The notes under the pieces: model-generated
Told to the model about the DNA's origin: nothing
Database searches by the model: none
The model's input: the letters and a program-made list of their open reading frames with translations, nothing else
Translations under genes and position numbers: made by a program
Assembly: GCA_049518415.1 (NCBI GenBank)
Contig: JBEKRX010000026.1
Span: 1-64,000, forward strand
Origin: CAVQND01 sp049518415
GTDB lineage: Bacteria > Verrucomicrobiota > Verrucomicrobiia > Limisphaerales > UBA8199
Reading direction: 5' to 3'
DNA: 64,000 bases
In this document: in pieces, positions 43,033 to 52,240 of the stretch
How the letters are laid out: each line of letters starts with the position of its first letter
Numbering within the stretch: position 1 is the first letter of the stretch

Positions 43033-43476
43033 ATTTGCATCCTGGAATAGATAGCAACTATCGTCAACTTCCGGCGCGGTGGGCGCATCCTGACACTGCC
43101 CCCGAGCGCGGGCGCAAGAGCCCTCCTGAGCGCCGCCAGCATAGTTGAGGGAAAGCGGGGCGATTTCCCTCACGGTTCGTGAGGGACGCCCGCTCTGCTC
43201 CCTCAATTATCTGGAAAGCCTTTTCTGGCCTTGCCGTCGCGGTCCAGACCCCTCTTCCCGATGCCTTCAAAGCAAGAGAATTAGTGGCAAATAAAGCAGG
43301 CCGCAGAAGCACGGCCGCGCAGCAAATGCCGCCACCTCGCGCAACACCCCATTGGCCACATTGGCTGGATTGGCCACATTGGCTATTTTTTCCAAAAAAC
43401 TGGCCGGCGGAGACCTTGGTTTGCAGGCTTTCCAGGCAGGCCTTTATGCGCTAAGCTGTCGCCATGATTTTGCCAA
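43033..43476. other. Gene-free region with several short repeats
   Basis: 444 bp with no gene. It holds a copy of the GGGCGCATCCTGACACTGCC core (43081-43100), a hairpin CCCTCACG-GTT-CGTGAGGG (43167-43185), and an 18-bp direct repeat of ATTGGCCACATTGGCTGG (about 43349-43385). The promoter of rtcB should lie near its right end. Confidence 0.6.
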
Positions 43477-44871
43477 ATGAACACCAAAGAGCTTATTCGT
43501 CTGGGGGTGCCGCTGGGTGAAGCGACGCGGCGGGCGAACGATTTCATCAGCACCTTCGTCCTCAGGGGCGGGGACAAGAGGCGACTGGAGGAAGAAGTGA
43601 AGGCGGTGATGGCCAACCCTGGGGCGTTCGCCGGCGATGCCTTGCGCGGGGAGTTTGCCAAGGCGCTGCTCAAGGCGCCGGCACCGCCGCGGGCCGAACC
43701 GGTGAAGTATCGGCAGTGGGGCCAAGGGCTTGAGGCCGAGGCGGTGATGCAGATGGAGAGGGCCTGTCTGCTGCCGGTGGCGGTGGCGGGGGCGCTGATG
43801 GCGGACGCGCATGTGGGCTACGGCTTGCCCATCGGGGGCGTGCTGGGGACGGAAAACGCGGTCATCCCTTATGCGGTAGGGGTGGACATCGCCTGCCGGA
43901 TGAAGATGACGGTGTTGGACCTGCCGGTGCGCGACCTGGAGCAGAGGCGGGAGCGGCTCACGCGGGCGATCGAAGCGGAGACGCGGTTTGGCGTAGGGGC
44001 GATGTTCAAAGACCGCCGGGAGCACGAGGTGTTGGAGGCGGATTGGTCGGTGAGCCCGGTGACGAAACAGAACCAGGACCGGGCCTGGGGGCAACTGGGG
44101 ACGAGCGGGAGCGGCAATCACTTTGTGGAGTTTGGCGTGTTCACAGCGCCCGGGAAGATACGAGAGCTTGAGCCGGGGACCTACGTGGCGCTGCTCAGTC
44201 ACAGCGGCAGCCGCGGGACTGGGGCGGCCGTGTGCGATTATTACAGCAAGGTAGCGATGGGCCAGTTACCCGGCCTGCCGAGCGAATTGAAGCGGTTGGC
44301 GTGGCTGTCGCTGGATTCGGAGGCCGGGCAGGAATACTGGGCGGCGATGGAGTTGATGGGGCGTTACGCGGCGGCCAATCACGCGCTCATCCACCGACAT
44401 GTGGCGGCGAACCTCGGGGCGCAGGTGTTGCTCGACCTGGAGAACCACCATAATTTTGCCTGGAAAGAGCGGCATCTGGTGGGGGGCGTGGAACGCGAGG
44501 TGATCGTCCATCGCAAGGGGGCCACGCCGGCGGGCGAAGGCGTGCTGGGGATCATTCCCGGTTCCATGGCCGCGCCGGGATTTGTGGTGAGGGGCAAGGG
44601 CAACGCGGAATCGCTGAACTCGGCCGCGCATGGGGCAGGTCGGGTGATGAGCCGGTCACAAGCGCTCAAGAAGTTCAATTGGCAGGAAGTGAACCGGTTC
44701 TTGCGGGAGCGAGGTGTGACGCTGATTTCGGCCGGCCTGGATGAAGCGCCGATGGTCTATAAGAACATCGGCGAGGTGATGGCGGTGCAAAGCGACCTGG
44801 TGACCATCCTGGGCCAGTTCGATCCGAAGCTGGTGAAAATGGCGCCACACGGCGAGCGGGCAGAAGATTGA
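43477..44871 (+). CDS. rtcB: RNA 3'-phosphate / 5'-hydroxyl ligase RtcB
   Basis: 464 residues, full RtcB length. The metal and GMP-binding motifs are all there: DAHVGYGLPIGGVLGTENAV, GVDIACRM with Cys140, GTSGSGNHFVEFG, LLSHSGSRGTG, HNFAW, HRKGATPAGEG, and SAAHGAGRVMSR with the guanylated His385. It joins RNA 2',3'-cyclic phosphate or 3'-phosphate to 5'-OH ends using GTP and Mn2+, in tRNA splicing or RNA repair. No archease or rtcA is beside it. The sulfate-binding protein gene follows after only 12 bp, so read-through is possible though functionally unrelated. Confidence 0.95.
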   Translation: MNTKELIRLGVPLGEATRRANDFISTFVLRGGDKRRLEEEVKAVMANPGAFAGDALRGEFAKALLKAPAPPRAEPVKYRQWGQGLEAEAVMQMERACLLPVAVAGALMADAHVGYGLPIGGVLGTENAVIPYAVGVDIACRMKMTVLDLPVRDLEQRRERLTRAIEAETRFGVGAMFKDRREHEVLEADWSVSPVTKQNQDRAWGQLGTSGSGNHFVEFGVFTAPGKIRELEPGTYVALLSHSGSRGTGAAVCDYYSKVAMGQLPGLPSELKRLAWLSLDSEAGQEYWAAMELMGRYAAANHALIHRHVAANLGAQVLLDLENHHNFAWKERHLVGGVEREVIVHRKGATPAGEGVLGIIPGSMAAPGFVVRGKGNAESLNSAAHGAGRVMSRSQALKKFNWQEVNRFLRERGVTLISAGLDEAPMVYKNIGEVMAVQSDLVTILGQFDPKLVKMAPHGERAED

Positions 44872-44883
44872 GGGAGGTCTGGA

Positions 44884-45957
44884 ATGCAGACGCGGGTTAC
44901 GAGAATGGGCTATTCACACGGATACAATTGGCGGTCGAGGCGGGATTTGGGATTTGAAATCCTGTTGAGCGTTGTGCTGGGGCTGGTGGTCTGGCTGCCG
45001 CCCGGCGCGGCCGGCAAGGAGATCAGGCTGCTCAACGCCTCGTACGACCCCACGCGCGAGCTGTACCGGGAGTTCAACGCGGCCTTTGCCAAGTACTGGC
45101 AGGCCAAGACGGGGGACCGGGTGGTGGTCCAGCAGTCGCATGGCGGGTCGGGCAAGCAGGGGCGGGCGGTGATTGACGGGCTGGCGGCGGACGTGGTGAC
45201 GCTGGCGCTGGCTTATGACATCGATGTGATTGCCGAGAAAGGCAAGCTGGTTCCCCTGGACTGGCAACGGCGCCTGCCGCACAACAGCTCGCCCTACACT
45301 TCGACGGTGGTGTTCCTGGTGCGCAAGGGCAACCCGAAGGGAATCAAGGACTGGGACGACCTGGCAAGGCCTGGGGTCTCGGTCATCACGCCGAACCCAA
45401 AGGCCAGCGGCGGAGGGCGGTGGAATTACCTGGCCGCCTGGGGATACGCCTTGAAGCGATACGGTCAGGACCAAGCCAAAGCGCGAGATTTCGTGGCCCG
45501 GCTATTCCGGAATGTGCCGATCCTGGACTGGGGCGCGCGCAATGCGACCACCAGTTTCGTGCAGCGGGGCCTGGGCGACGCGCTGATCGCCTGGGAAAAT
45601 GAAGCCATGCTGTCGCTCAAGGAATCCGGCAAAGGCGAGTTTGAAATCGTTGTCCCCTCGTTGAGTATTTTGGCGGAGCCGCCGGTGACCTGGGTGGACA
45701 AAACGGTCAACCAGCGGGGCACGCGGGCGGTGGCGCAGGCCTACCTGGAATACCTCTATAGCCCCGAGGGCCAGGAGATCGCGGCGAAGCATTATTACCG
45801 GCCGCGTCTGGCATCGGTGGCTGAAAAGTACGCCGCCAGGTTCCCCAAAATGAACCTGTTCACCATTGATGAAGTCTTCGGGGGCTGGCAAGAGGCGCAA
45901 AGGATGCATTTCCGAGACGGGGGCGTGTTTGACCAGATGCAACAGGCCAGGCGCTGA
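44884..45957 (+). CDS. sbp: Sulfate ABC transporter, substrate-binding protein
   Basis: 357 residues. A signal peptide (ILLSVVLGLVVWLPPGAAG, about residues 25-43) is preceded by a long N-terminus. The family signature is strong: KEIRLLNASYDPTRELYREF, QQSHGGSGKQGRAVIDGLAA, DVVTLALAYDIDVIAEKG, PNPKASGGGRWNYLAAWGYA and FTIDEVFGGW. It binds sulfate (or thiosulfate) in the periplasm for the CysT-CysW-CysA system. The permease genes start 278 bp downstream, with a palindromic repeat in the gap. Confidence 0.93.
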   Translation: MQTRVTRMGYSHGYNWRSRRDLGFEILLSVVLGLVVWLPPGAAGKEIRLLNASYDPTRELYREFNAAFAKYWQAKTGDRVVVQQSHGGSGKQGRAVIDGLAADVVTLALAYDIDVIAEKGKLVPLDWQRRLPHNSSPYTSTVVFLVRKGNPKGIKDWDDLARPGVSVITPNPKASGGGRWNYLAAWGYALKRYGQDQAKARDFVARLFRNVPILDWGARNATTSFVQRGLGDALIAWENEAMLSLKESGKGEFEIVVPSLSILAEPPVTWVDKTVNQRGTRAVAQAYLEYLYSPEGQEIAAKHYYRPRLASVAEKYAARFPKMNLFTIDEVFGGWQEAQRMHFRDGGVFDQMQQARR

Positions 45958-45976
45958 TAAGGGAACGCCGAGGGGG

Positions 45977-46007
45977 AGGCAGGGTAGGCGGGACGCCTGC
46001 CCCACTA
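45977..46007. repeat. REP-type palindrome (GGCGGGACGCC core)
   Basis: AGGCAGGGTAGGCGGGACGC followed by CTGCCCCACTAGG belongs to the same palindrome family as the copies near 6570, 6640, 49163 and 59970. It lies in the gap between sbp and cysT and could form a hairpin there. Confidence 0.75.
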
Positions 46008-46235
46008 GGAGGAATTGATTCGCGGGGGGACGTGAAGTAAGCTGGCGGCCAGCATGGCCCTGCACTGCAATAGAGGAACCCGCTGGCAAGCTGCGAGGAA
46101 GTTTGCGGGCAGAGGAGCGCAGCCTTCCGGCTGGCGCGGCCCGCGAGTTCTACCACCCGAGGGGACTGGCGATTGCGCTGCGTTACTTGTCGGCGGCAGC
46201 GTGGCGGTGAGCGGCAACCCGCGGCCCTAACGCCC

Positions 46236-47060
46236 ATGGTGGGAAAGAAATTCAACGCGCTGCCCGGCTTCGGCCTGACCATGGGCCTGACGCTGTTTTA
46301 CTTGAGCGCGATGGTGCTCATACCGCTGGGCGGGCTGGTGTGGCGCGCGTTGGGGCTTTCCTGGGCGGAGTTCTGGCGGTTGGCAACCACGGAGCGGGCG
46401 CTGGCCGCCTACCGGCTGAGCTTTGGGACGTCGCTGCTGGCGGCGGTGGCCAACGCCGTGTTCGGGACGCTGCTGGCCTGGGTGCTGGTCCGTTATCGGT
46501 TTCCCGGGCGCCGGGTCATAGACGCGATCGTGGACTTTCCGTTCGCCTTGCCGACGGCGGTGGCTGGGCTGACGCTGGCGAACCTGTTCGGGGCCAACGG
46601 GTGGCTGGGGCGCTACCTGGTGCCGCTGGGCATCAAGGGGGCGTACACGCCGCTGGGAGTGGTGATCGCGCTGACGTTTGTCGGGCTGCCGTTTGCGGTG
46701 CGGACGCTCGAGCCGGTGCTGCGGAACCTGGAACGGGAACTGGAGGAGGCGGCGGCGACGCTCGGGGCCGGGCGGTTGCGGACGTTTGTGAGTGTGATTG
46801 CGCCCGCGCTGGCGCCGGCGGTGCTGACGGGGTTCGCGCTGGCGTTCGCGCGGGCCATCGGCGAGTACGGCTCGATCGTCTTCATCTCCGGCAACCTGCC
46901 GTACAAGACGGAGATCGCGCCGTTTCTCATGGTGATGCGGCTGGAGGAGTACGATTACGCCGGGGCGATCGCGCTGGCGATAGTGCTGCTGGTGTTCTCG
47001 TTTCTGGTGCTGGCCGGGATCAACCAGCTCGAGCAATGGGCCAGCCGCTTCCAACGGTAA
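46236..47060 (+). CDS. cysT: Sulfate ABC transporter permease CysT
   Basis: 274 residues from ATG 46236; an upstream in-frame GTG/ATG would add non-homologous sequence. Six membrane segments. Typical segments: PTAVAGLTLANLFGANGWLG, GLPFAVRTLEPVLRNLEREL, then the EAA loop EEAAATLGAGRLRTFVSVIA, and ARAIGEYGSIVFISGN. It forms the channel with CysW. Confidence 0.93.
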   Translation: MVGKKFNALPGFGLTMGLTLFYLSAMVLIPLGGLVWRALGLSWAEFWRLATTERALAAYRLSFGTSLLAAVANAVFGTLLAWVLVRYRFPGRRVIDAIVDFPFALPTAVAGLTLANLFGANGWLGRYLVPLGIKGAYTPLGVVIALTFVGLPFAVRTLEPVLRNLERELEEAAATLGAGRLRTFVSVIAPALAPAVLTGFALAFARAIGEYGSIVFISGNLPYKTEIAPFLMVMRLEEYDYAGAIALAIVLLVFSFLVLAGINQLEQWASRFQR

Positions 47061-47074
47061 GAGCGTTGTAGAAA

Positions 47075-47965
47075 TTGAAAAGTTCGCACAAGTGGGTCGA
47101 GCAAGCCTCCCTGCGGGGCACGGAAGAATCGGCGCTGGCCAAAGGGCTGCTGGTGGCGATCGCGCTGGGGTTCTGTCTTGTCTTCCTGCTGGTGCCGCTG
47201 GCGAACGTGTTTGCCCAGGCGCTGGCCAAAGGCTGGCGGTATTACTGGGACGCGCTGGCGCATCCGGATTCCTGGGCGGCGATTCGGCTCACGTTGCTGG
47301 TGGCGGGGATCAGCGTGCCGTTGAATGTCCTGTTCGGCCTGGCTGCGGCCTGGGCGATTGCCAAGTTCGACTTTCCCGGCAAATCGCTGCTGATTACGCT
47401 GATTGACCTGCCGTTCTCGGTGTCGCCCGTGGTGGCGGGGCTGATGTTCGTGGTGCTCTTCGGGCGGCAGGGGTTTTTGGGTCCCTGGCTGGAGGAGCAT
47501 GAGTTGAAGGTGATTTTCGCCGTGCCGGGCATCGTGCTGGCCACGGTGTTCATCACGTTTCCGTTTGTGGCGCGGGAGCTGTTGCCGGTGATGCAGGCCA
47601 CGGGCTCGGAGCAGGAACAGGCGGCCCTGACGCTCGGGGCCAACGGCTGGCAAACCTTCTGGCACGTCACGCTGCCGTCGGTGAAATGGGGTTTGCTCTA
47701 CGGCATCATCCTGTGCAACGCCCGGGCCATGGGTGAGTTCGGGGCGGTCTGGGTCGTTTCCGGTCACATCACGGGGCAGACCGACACGATGCCCTTGCGG
47801 GTGGAGGAGCTCTACAACGAGTACAACGGCGCGGGGGCGTTCGCGGTGGCCAGCTTGCTGGCGCTGCTGGCGCTGCTGACGCTCGCCCTCAAGACGCTGC
47901 TGGAATGGCGGCAGGCGCGGCAGTACGCGCGGGCGGAGAAGAAAGTTGATGGTTTTGAGAGTTGA
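47075..47965 (+). CDS. cysW: Sulfate ABC transporter permease CysW
   Basis: 296 residues from TTG 47075, 14 bp after cysT. LPFSVSPVVAGLMFVVLFGR, FITFPFVARELLPVMQATGS, the EAA loop EQEQAALTLGANGWQTFWHV, and NARAMGEFGAVWVVSGHI are all CysW hallmarks. The rare TTG start is supported by lack of any other start before the first membrane helix. Confidence 0.92.
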   Translation: MKSSHKWVEQASLRGTEESALAKGLLVAIALGFCLVFLLVPLANVFAQALAKGWRYYWDALAHPDSWAAIRLTLLVAGISVPLNVLFGLAAAWAIAKFDFPGKSLLITLIDLPFSVSPVVAGLMFVVLFGRQGFLGPWLEEHELKVIFAVPGIVLATVFITFPFVARELLPVMQATGSEQEQAALTLGANGWQTFWHVTLPSVKWGLLYGIILCNARAMGEFGAVWVVSGHITGQTDTMPLRVEELYNEYNGAGAFAVASLLALLALLTLALKTLLEWRQARQYARAEKKVDGFES

Positions 47966-48002
47966 TAGTTGATAGTGGAACAGAAGTGGAACTTGTTTTC
48001 CG

Positions 48003-49106
48003 GTGAGCATTGAACTGAGAAACGTGACCAAGACGTTCGGGGAAATCACCGCCGTCAACCAGGTGAGCTTTTCGGTGCGCGAGGGGGAGTTGATGGCGTT
48101 GCTGAGCCCGAGCGGCGGGGGCAAGACGACGGTGTTGCGGATGATCGCTGGCCTGGAAATGCCGACCGGGGGAGACATCTTCATTCGGGGCCGGCGGGTC
48201 AATGAGGTCTCGGTGCAGCGACGCAACATCGGGTTTGTGTTTCAGAATTACGCCCTGTTCAAGAACATGAACGTGAGCCACAACATCGCCTTCGGGCTGA
48301 AGATCAAGAAATGGAAGCGGGCCGACATCCGGGGGCGGATAGCGGAGTTGGTGGGGCTGTTTGGGCTGGAGGGCCTGGAGCGGCGCTATCCGCATCAGTT
48401 GTCGGGCGGCCAGCGGCAGCGGGTGGCCATCGCCCGCGCGCTGGCCTCCAAGCCGAGCGTGCTGCTGCTGGATGAGCCGTTCGGGGCGGTGGACGCCAAA
48501 ATCCGGGAGGAACTGCGGGAGTGGCTGGTGAGGCTGCACCACGACCTGAACGTGACCACGATCTTTGTCACGCACGACCAGGAGGAGGCGCTCGAGGTGG
48601 CCAATCGCATCGTCATCTTGTCGCGCGGGGCGCTGGAGCAGGTCGGCACCCCGCGCGAAGTCTATGACCAGCCGGCCAATGAATTCGTCGCCCGGTTCAT
48701 CGGGGCGATGAATATCCTGGAGTTGGAAGTGCGCGACGGGGCAGCCTGGGCCGGGGAGCTGGAATTCCCCGCCCACGGGCTGGCGCAAGGGCAAAAGCTG
48801 CGGATCGGGTTCCGCCCCTACGCCGTGCACATCTCCTCGGACCCGACCCACTACCGCTACCAGGCGGTGTTGCGGCACACTTTTTTCCTGGGCGTGCTCC
48901 TGCGGGTGGAGCTAGAGCTGCCCAGCGGCCTGACCATTCGCGCCCGCATGACGAAAGAAGAATACGCCCAGCAGGGATTGGCGGACGGCAAGGAAGTGTC
49001 CTTCCAGATCCGCCACTACCGCCTGCTGGGCAAAGAGACCGCCCCCCTGCCGCCGGAAAGGGAGCTGACCTACCAGGCGCCGCCGGTGCTGGGGGAGAAT
49101 ATTTGA
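48003..49106 (+). CDS. cysA: Sulfate ABC transporter ATP-binding protein CysA
   Basis: 367 residues from GTG 48003. Walker A SPSGGGKTT (usually GPSGSGKTT), signature LSGGQRQRVAIARAL, Walker B VLLLDEPFGAVDAKIR and the H-loop FVTHDQEEA. The C-terminal regulatory TOBE-like domain (LRIGFRPYAVHISSD) is complete. It energises CysT/CysW. It is the last gene of the sulfate unit; a GC-rich hairpin (TTGGCCC with GGGCCAA, about 49108-49136) follows and may end transcription. Confidence 0.93.
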   Translation: MSIELRNVTKTFGEITAVNQVSFSVREGELMALLSPSGGGKTTVLRMIAGLEMPTGGDIFIRGRRVNEVSVQRRNIGFVFQNYALFKNMNVSHNIAFGLKIKKWKRADIRGRIAELVGLFGLEGLERRYPHQLSGGQRQRVAIARALASKPSVLLLDEPFGAVDAKIREELREWLVRLHHDLNVTTIFVTHDQEEALEVANRIVILSRGALEQVGTPREVYDQPANEFVARFIGAMNILELEVRDGAAWAGELEFPAHGLAQGQKLRIGFRPYAVHISSDPTHYRYQAVLRHTFFLGVLLRVELELPSGLTIRARMTKEEYAQQGLADGKEVSFQIRHYRLLGKETAPLPPERELTYQAPPVLGENI

Positions 49107-49407
49107 TTGGCCCACCGCTTAAACAGCGGGCCAAACAAATCCACGGGCAGTTGTGCCGAGGAGGCAGGCGGGACGCTGCCCCACTAAAGTTCTTGACCGG
49201 CAAGACTCGTTGTAATCAGGTCAAGCTTCGCTGCGATTGCAATCCCGATTCGGAATCGGGACTTTCAGGTGAATTGGACATTGAGGATTGAAAAACGATC
49301 ATTGGTTATTGAAGAATGCCCGCGGATGACGCCCCATGGACTTTCGGACTGCGGACTCAATGACCAATAAGCAATACTCAATACCCAATTCTCAATGAAT
49401 TCCGCGC
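49107..49407. repeat. Intergenic repeat cluster between cysA and the deacetylase gene
   Basis: 301 bp, no gene. It holds a hairpin just after cysA, a REP-type palindrome (GGCAGGCGGGACG, about 49162), the perfect palindrome TCCCGATTCGGAATCGGGA (about 49242-49260) that recurs near 62012, and an inverted pair ATTGGTTATTG / CCAATAAGCAAT. Both flanking genes converge here. Confidence 0.7.
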
Positions 49408-50271
49408 TTACCTGCCGTCCAGCCCTTTGAGGTAGGCGAGGACGAGGTCGGGCAAGTCGGTGCTGTAACCGCCTTCCAGGAGGCTGAAGACGGGCACGTT
49501 GGAGCGGCGCAGCAACTGGCCCAGCCAGTGAAAGTCCTCGGCTTCGAGGGTCATCTGGGCCAGGGGGTCGCGGGCATAGGCATCGAAGCCGGCGGAGACG
49601 GCGATGAGTTCGGGTTTGCCGGCCTGGAGACGATCGAAGGCCTCGGCCAGGACGCGGCGGTATTCGGCGCGGGGAGTGCGCGGGGGCAGGGGGTAATTGA
49701 AGCAATTGTTGCCGACATCGCGGGTGCCGGTGCCGGGGTAACAGGGATGTTGATGAATGGAGAAGAAGGTAGCGCCGGTTTTGTTCAGCAGGATGGCTTC
49801 GGACCCGTTGCCGTGATGGACGTCGAAATCAAAGACGGCGGCGCGTTGGGAGCCGGTGGCCAGGGCCTCGAGGACGGCGATGGCGACGTTGCTGAGGTAA
49901 CAAAAGCCCATGGCGCGCTGGCGGGTGGCGTGATGGCCCGGGGGTCGCATGAGGCTGAAGACGGTCTCGCCGGCGCGAGCGGCGCGCAAGGCCTCGAGCC
50001 CGGCCCCGGCGGACGCCCGGGCATAGTCCGCGATGCCCGGCAGGTACGGCGTGTCGGCATCGAAATCCTGCGCCTCGTTCAGGCGGGCCAGGTGTTCGGC
50101 GGCATGGGCGCGGAGGAGAACGGCGTCGGCACAGGGGCGGGGTTTGGCCCAGGTGATGGGCAGTTCGGTCTGGAGGCGCAGTTTCTGCAAGGAGGCGGTG
50201 ATGCGCTGGGGCCGCTCCGGGTGGCCCGGGTGCGAATAGTCGGCGCAGTGTTCGTCGGTGATGATCTTCAT
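49408..50271 (-). CDS. Histone-deacetylase-family (class II-like / AcuC-type) enzyme
   Basis: 287 residues from ATG 50271. HPGHPERPQRI, then the active-site MRPPGHHATRQRAMGFCYLS, FDFDVHHGNGSEAILL with the zinc-binding Asp and His, HPCYPGTG and SAGFDAYARDPLAQM with the second zinc Asp. All catalytic residues are present. It removes acetyl groups from lysines, polyamines or other amides; the substrate is unknown. An H1-like protein and HU occur in this window, so a chromatin role is imaginable but unsupported. Convergent with the sulfate operon. Confidence 0.92.
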   Translation of the reverse strand: MKIITDEHCADYSHPGHPERPQRITASLQKLRLQTELPITWAKPRPCADAVLLRAHAAEHLARLNEAQDFDADTPYLPGIADYARASAGAGLEALRAARAGETVFSLMRPPGHHATRQRAMGFCYLSNVAIAVLEALATGSQRAAVFDFDVHHGNGSEAILLNKTGATFFSIHQHPCYPGTGTRDVGNNCFNYPLPPRTPRAEYRRVLAEAFDRLQAGKPELIAVSAGFDAYARDPLAQMTLEAEDFHWLGQLLRRSNVPVFSLLEGGYSTDLPDLVLAYLKGLDGR

Positions 50272-50419
50272 CACGCCTCGTTTAAGCACACGCCTGAGAG
50301 GTTAAGCAAGTCAAATAATTCCGGTCTTTTTCGCTTCGTCTGCGGCCCGGCTGCGCTAAATTAGGAGAGACAACAGTTGAATGGGCGGGCAATTGCCGTG
50401 CTAAGAAGCAAGACACGTT

Positions 50420-50911
50420 ATGAACCTGGATGAAGCACAACGGAAAAAGGTGGCGCAGTGGATTAGGGAAGGACTAAAGCTATCCGAGATTCAGAATCGT
50501 TTGGCCTCGGAACTTGGCCTCCGCCTGACCTACATGGAGGTTCGGTTGCTGGTGGATGACTTGAAGCTGACGCCCAAGGATGCCGAGCCGGCCAAAGCAG
50601 CCGCGGCCGCCCTGCCATTGCCCGGCGCCAGGGGGCCCGCCGCCCCGGGTGCGCGGCCACCCGCCCCCTCTGCCCGCGCCGGCGCGCCCAAGCCCAGCGG
50701 GGTCTCCCTGGCGGTGGACCAGATTGCGCGCCCCGGGGCCATGGTCAGCGGCAAGGTGACCTTTACCGACGGCATCACGGTCGATTGGTATTTGGATCAA
50801 ACGGGCCAACTCGGCCTCATGCCGCAGCAACCCGGCTATCGTCCGCCCCCCGCGGACGTGGAGCAGTTCCAAATGGCCCTGGACGCCGAATTGAGCCGGA
50901 TGGGCCTTTGA
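50420..50911 (+). CDS. Conserved hypothetical protein with N-terminal helical domain
   Basis: 163 residues. Residues 1-50 (MNLDEAQRKKVAQWIREGLK, LSEIQNRLASELGLRLTYME) resemble a helix-turn-helix-like fold. A Pro/Ala-rich linker (about 60-95) leads to a beta-rich C-terminal part (VSGKVTFTDGITVDWYLDQT) that ends PADVEQFQMALDAELSRMGL. It looks like proteins conserved in Verrucomicrobiota without known function. No signal peptide. It stands alone ahead of the lipid-pathway cluster. Confidence 0.7.
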   Translation: MNLDEAQRKKVAQWIREGLKLSEIQNRLASELGLRLTYMEVRLLVDDLKLTPKDAEPAKAAAAALPLPGARGPAAPGARPPAPSARAGAPKPSGVSLAVDQIARPGAMVSGKVTFTDGITVDWYLDQTGQLGLMPQQPGYRPPPADVEQFQMALDAELSRMGL

Positions 50912-51180
50912 AGACAGTTGTCTTTGCTGCTATCATCATTTTAATCGAGCAAAGAGACAGTTTTTTCAATTACCACCCGGCGCGGCGGCGGGGCTAGTGT
51001 GCGGTCATGGCAACCGAGCGCAGCGCCCACGCCTTTGAGCAGTTCACCCCGGCCGGGGCTGGGCGAGCCGGGCCTGGGGCGCATCCTTGCGCAGCCGCGA
51101 GCGAGGTTTTCCGTGGGCGGCGCCGCCCGCTCCCAAGCGGCGAGGCGTGCCAAGGTGTCCAGCCGCCGGCGGAGCGGAAT

Positions 51181-52221
51181 ATGGCCACATTGCAAAAGGT
51201 CCTAAGTTCACCCGCGCTGCGCCAACGCAGCGCGGCAGTGGTGAGTTTCGTGGCGGCCTATGTCCGCTCGATGCGGCTTTATTACTCGTTCGTGACCGGG
51301 ATAGCCGGATGGCTCGGGGTGGCGTATTACGAATACGTGGCGGGCAATCCGGCCCTCCGAACTATCGAGGTGGCGCCGTCGACGGATCGGAAGCTGGTCA
51401 TCCTGGTGATGCTTTTTCTCAGTTGGGGGATCAACCAGATCGTCAACGATTACCTGGGGCTGGCGGAAGACCGGATCAATGCGCCGCAACGGCCGATGGT
51501 GACGGGGGAGTTGCCGCCGGGCCTGGCGCTGCTGGTTTCCTTTGGGCTGCTGGCGGGGTCGGGAGTGGTGACCTGGTTCTATTTGGAACCGATTGCGCTG
51601 GTGTTCCTTTTGGCAGGAGCGCTGCTCAATGTGCTTTACGAATATGCCAAGGGTTACGGGGTGTGGGGAAACGTCGTTTTCGGGCTGATGATTACCATGG
51701 CGCCGCTCTACGGGGGCTACGCTTGCGGTCCGACGGCCGCAACGGTCCTGCAACCGAACCGCATTTCCGTCCTGCTCCTGGTGGGCCTGATCAACGGGCT
51801 GATGACCTATTACACGTATTTCAAGGACTACCGGGGGGATCTCCTGGCGGGCAAACGGACGCTGGTGGTGAGGTCGGGCCTGGAAAAGTCGCGGTTGCTG
51901 GCGGTGGTTTCGGCGTTTCTGCCCACGCTGGCCTTCGGGCTGTTGCGGCTGAGCGGGATGCATCGCACGCCTTTGAACCATACTTTCATCCTCCTGGGTC
52001 TGCTGACGGTGTTCTTGCAGTTGTGGACCGGGGTGCTGTATTGGCGCAACCCCAGTGGGGCCAGGAGTTATGCCTCGCTCAAGACGAATTTCCGCGCCTG
52101 CACTTGCGGGCAGGCGGCCCTGGTGGGGATTTTCAACCCCGACCTCGCCCTCTGGCTGTTCATCTTCTCCTACGTCTTTGTCGGGTTCCTTTTCGACCTG
52201 CATCGCAACCCCAAGCAATGA
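51181..52221 (+). CDS. UbiA-family prenyltransferase
   Basis: 346 residues from ATG 51181, which has GGAG nearby; an in-frame ATG at 51007 would add 58 repeat-like residues. About nine membrane segments. The first polyprenyl-diphosphate site reads NQIVNDYLGLAEDRINAPQR then PMVTGEL, and the second DYRGDLLAGKRTL. UbiA enzymes transfer a prenyl chain to an aromatic ring, a glycerol phosphate or chlorophyllide; the closest pattern here is the NDxxxxxxDxxNxPxRP type seen in chlorophyll-synthase-like and archaeal-lipid enzymes. First gene of the nine-gene cluster; the reductase starts 19 bp downstream. Confidence 0.87.
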   Translation: MATLQKVLSSPALRQRSAAVVSFVAAYVRSMRLYYSFVTGIAGWLGVAYYEYVAGNPALRTIEVAPSTDRKLVILVMLFLSWGINQIVNDYLGLAEDRINAPQRPMVTGELPPGLALLVSFGLLAGSGVVTWFYLEPIALVFLLAGALLNVLYEYAKGYGVWGNVVFGLMITMAPLYGGYACGPTAATVLQPNRISVLLLVGLINGLMTYYTYFKDYRGDLLAGKRTLVVRSGLEKSRLLAVVSAFLPTLAFGLLRLSGMHRTPLNHTFILLGLLTVFLQLWTGVLYWRNPSGARSYASLKTNFRACTCGQAALVGIFNPDLALWLFIFSYVFVGFLFDLHRNPKQ

Positions 52222-52240
52222 CCCTAAGGGCGGAGGAATT

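Noticed and set aside
43477..49106. Functional link between rtcB and the sulfate importer
   Set aside because: Spacing allows co-transcription but no biochemical relation is known; adjacency is probably incidental.
51007..51180. N-terminal extension of the UbiA protein from ATG 51007
   Set aside because: The residues are repeat-like and non-homologous, and ATG 51181 has a good ribosome-binding site.
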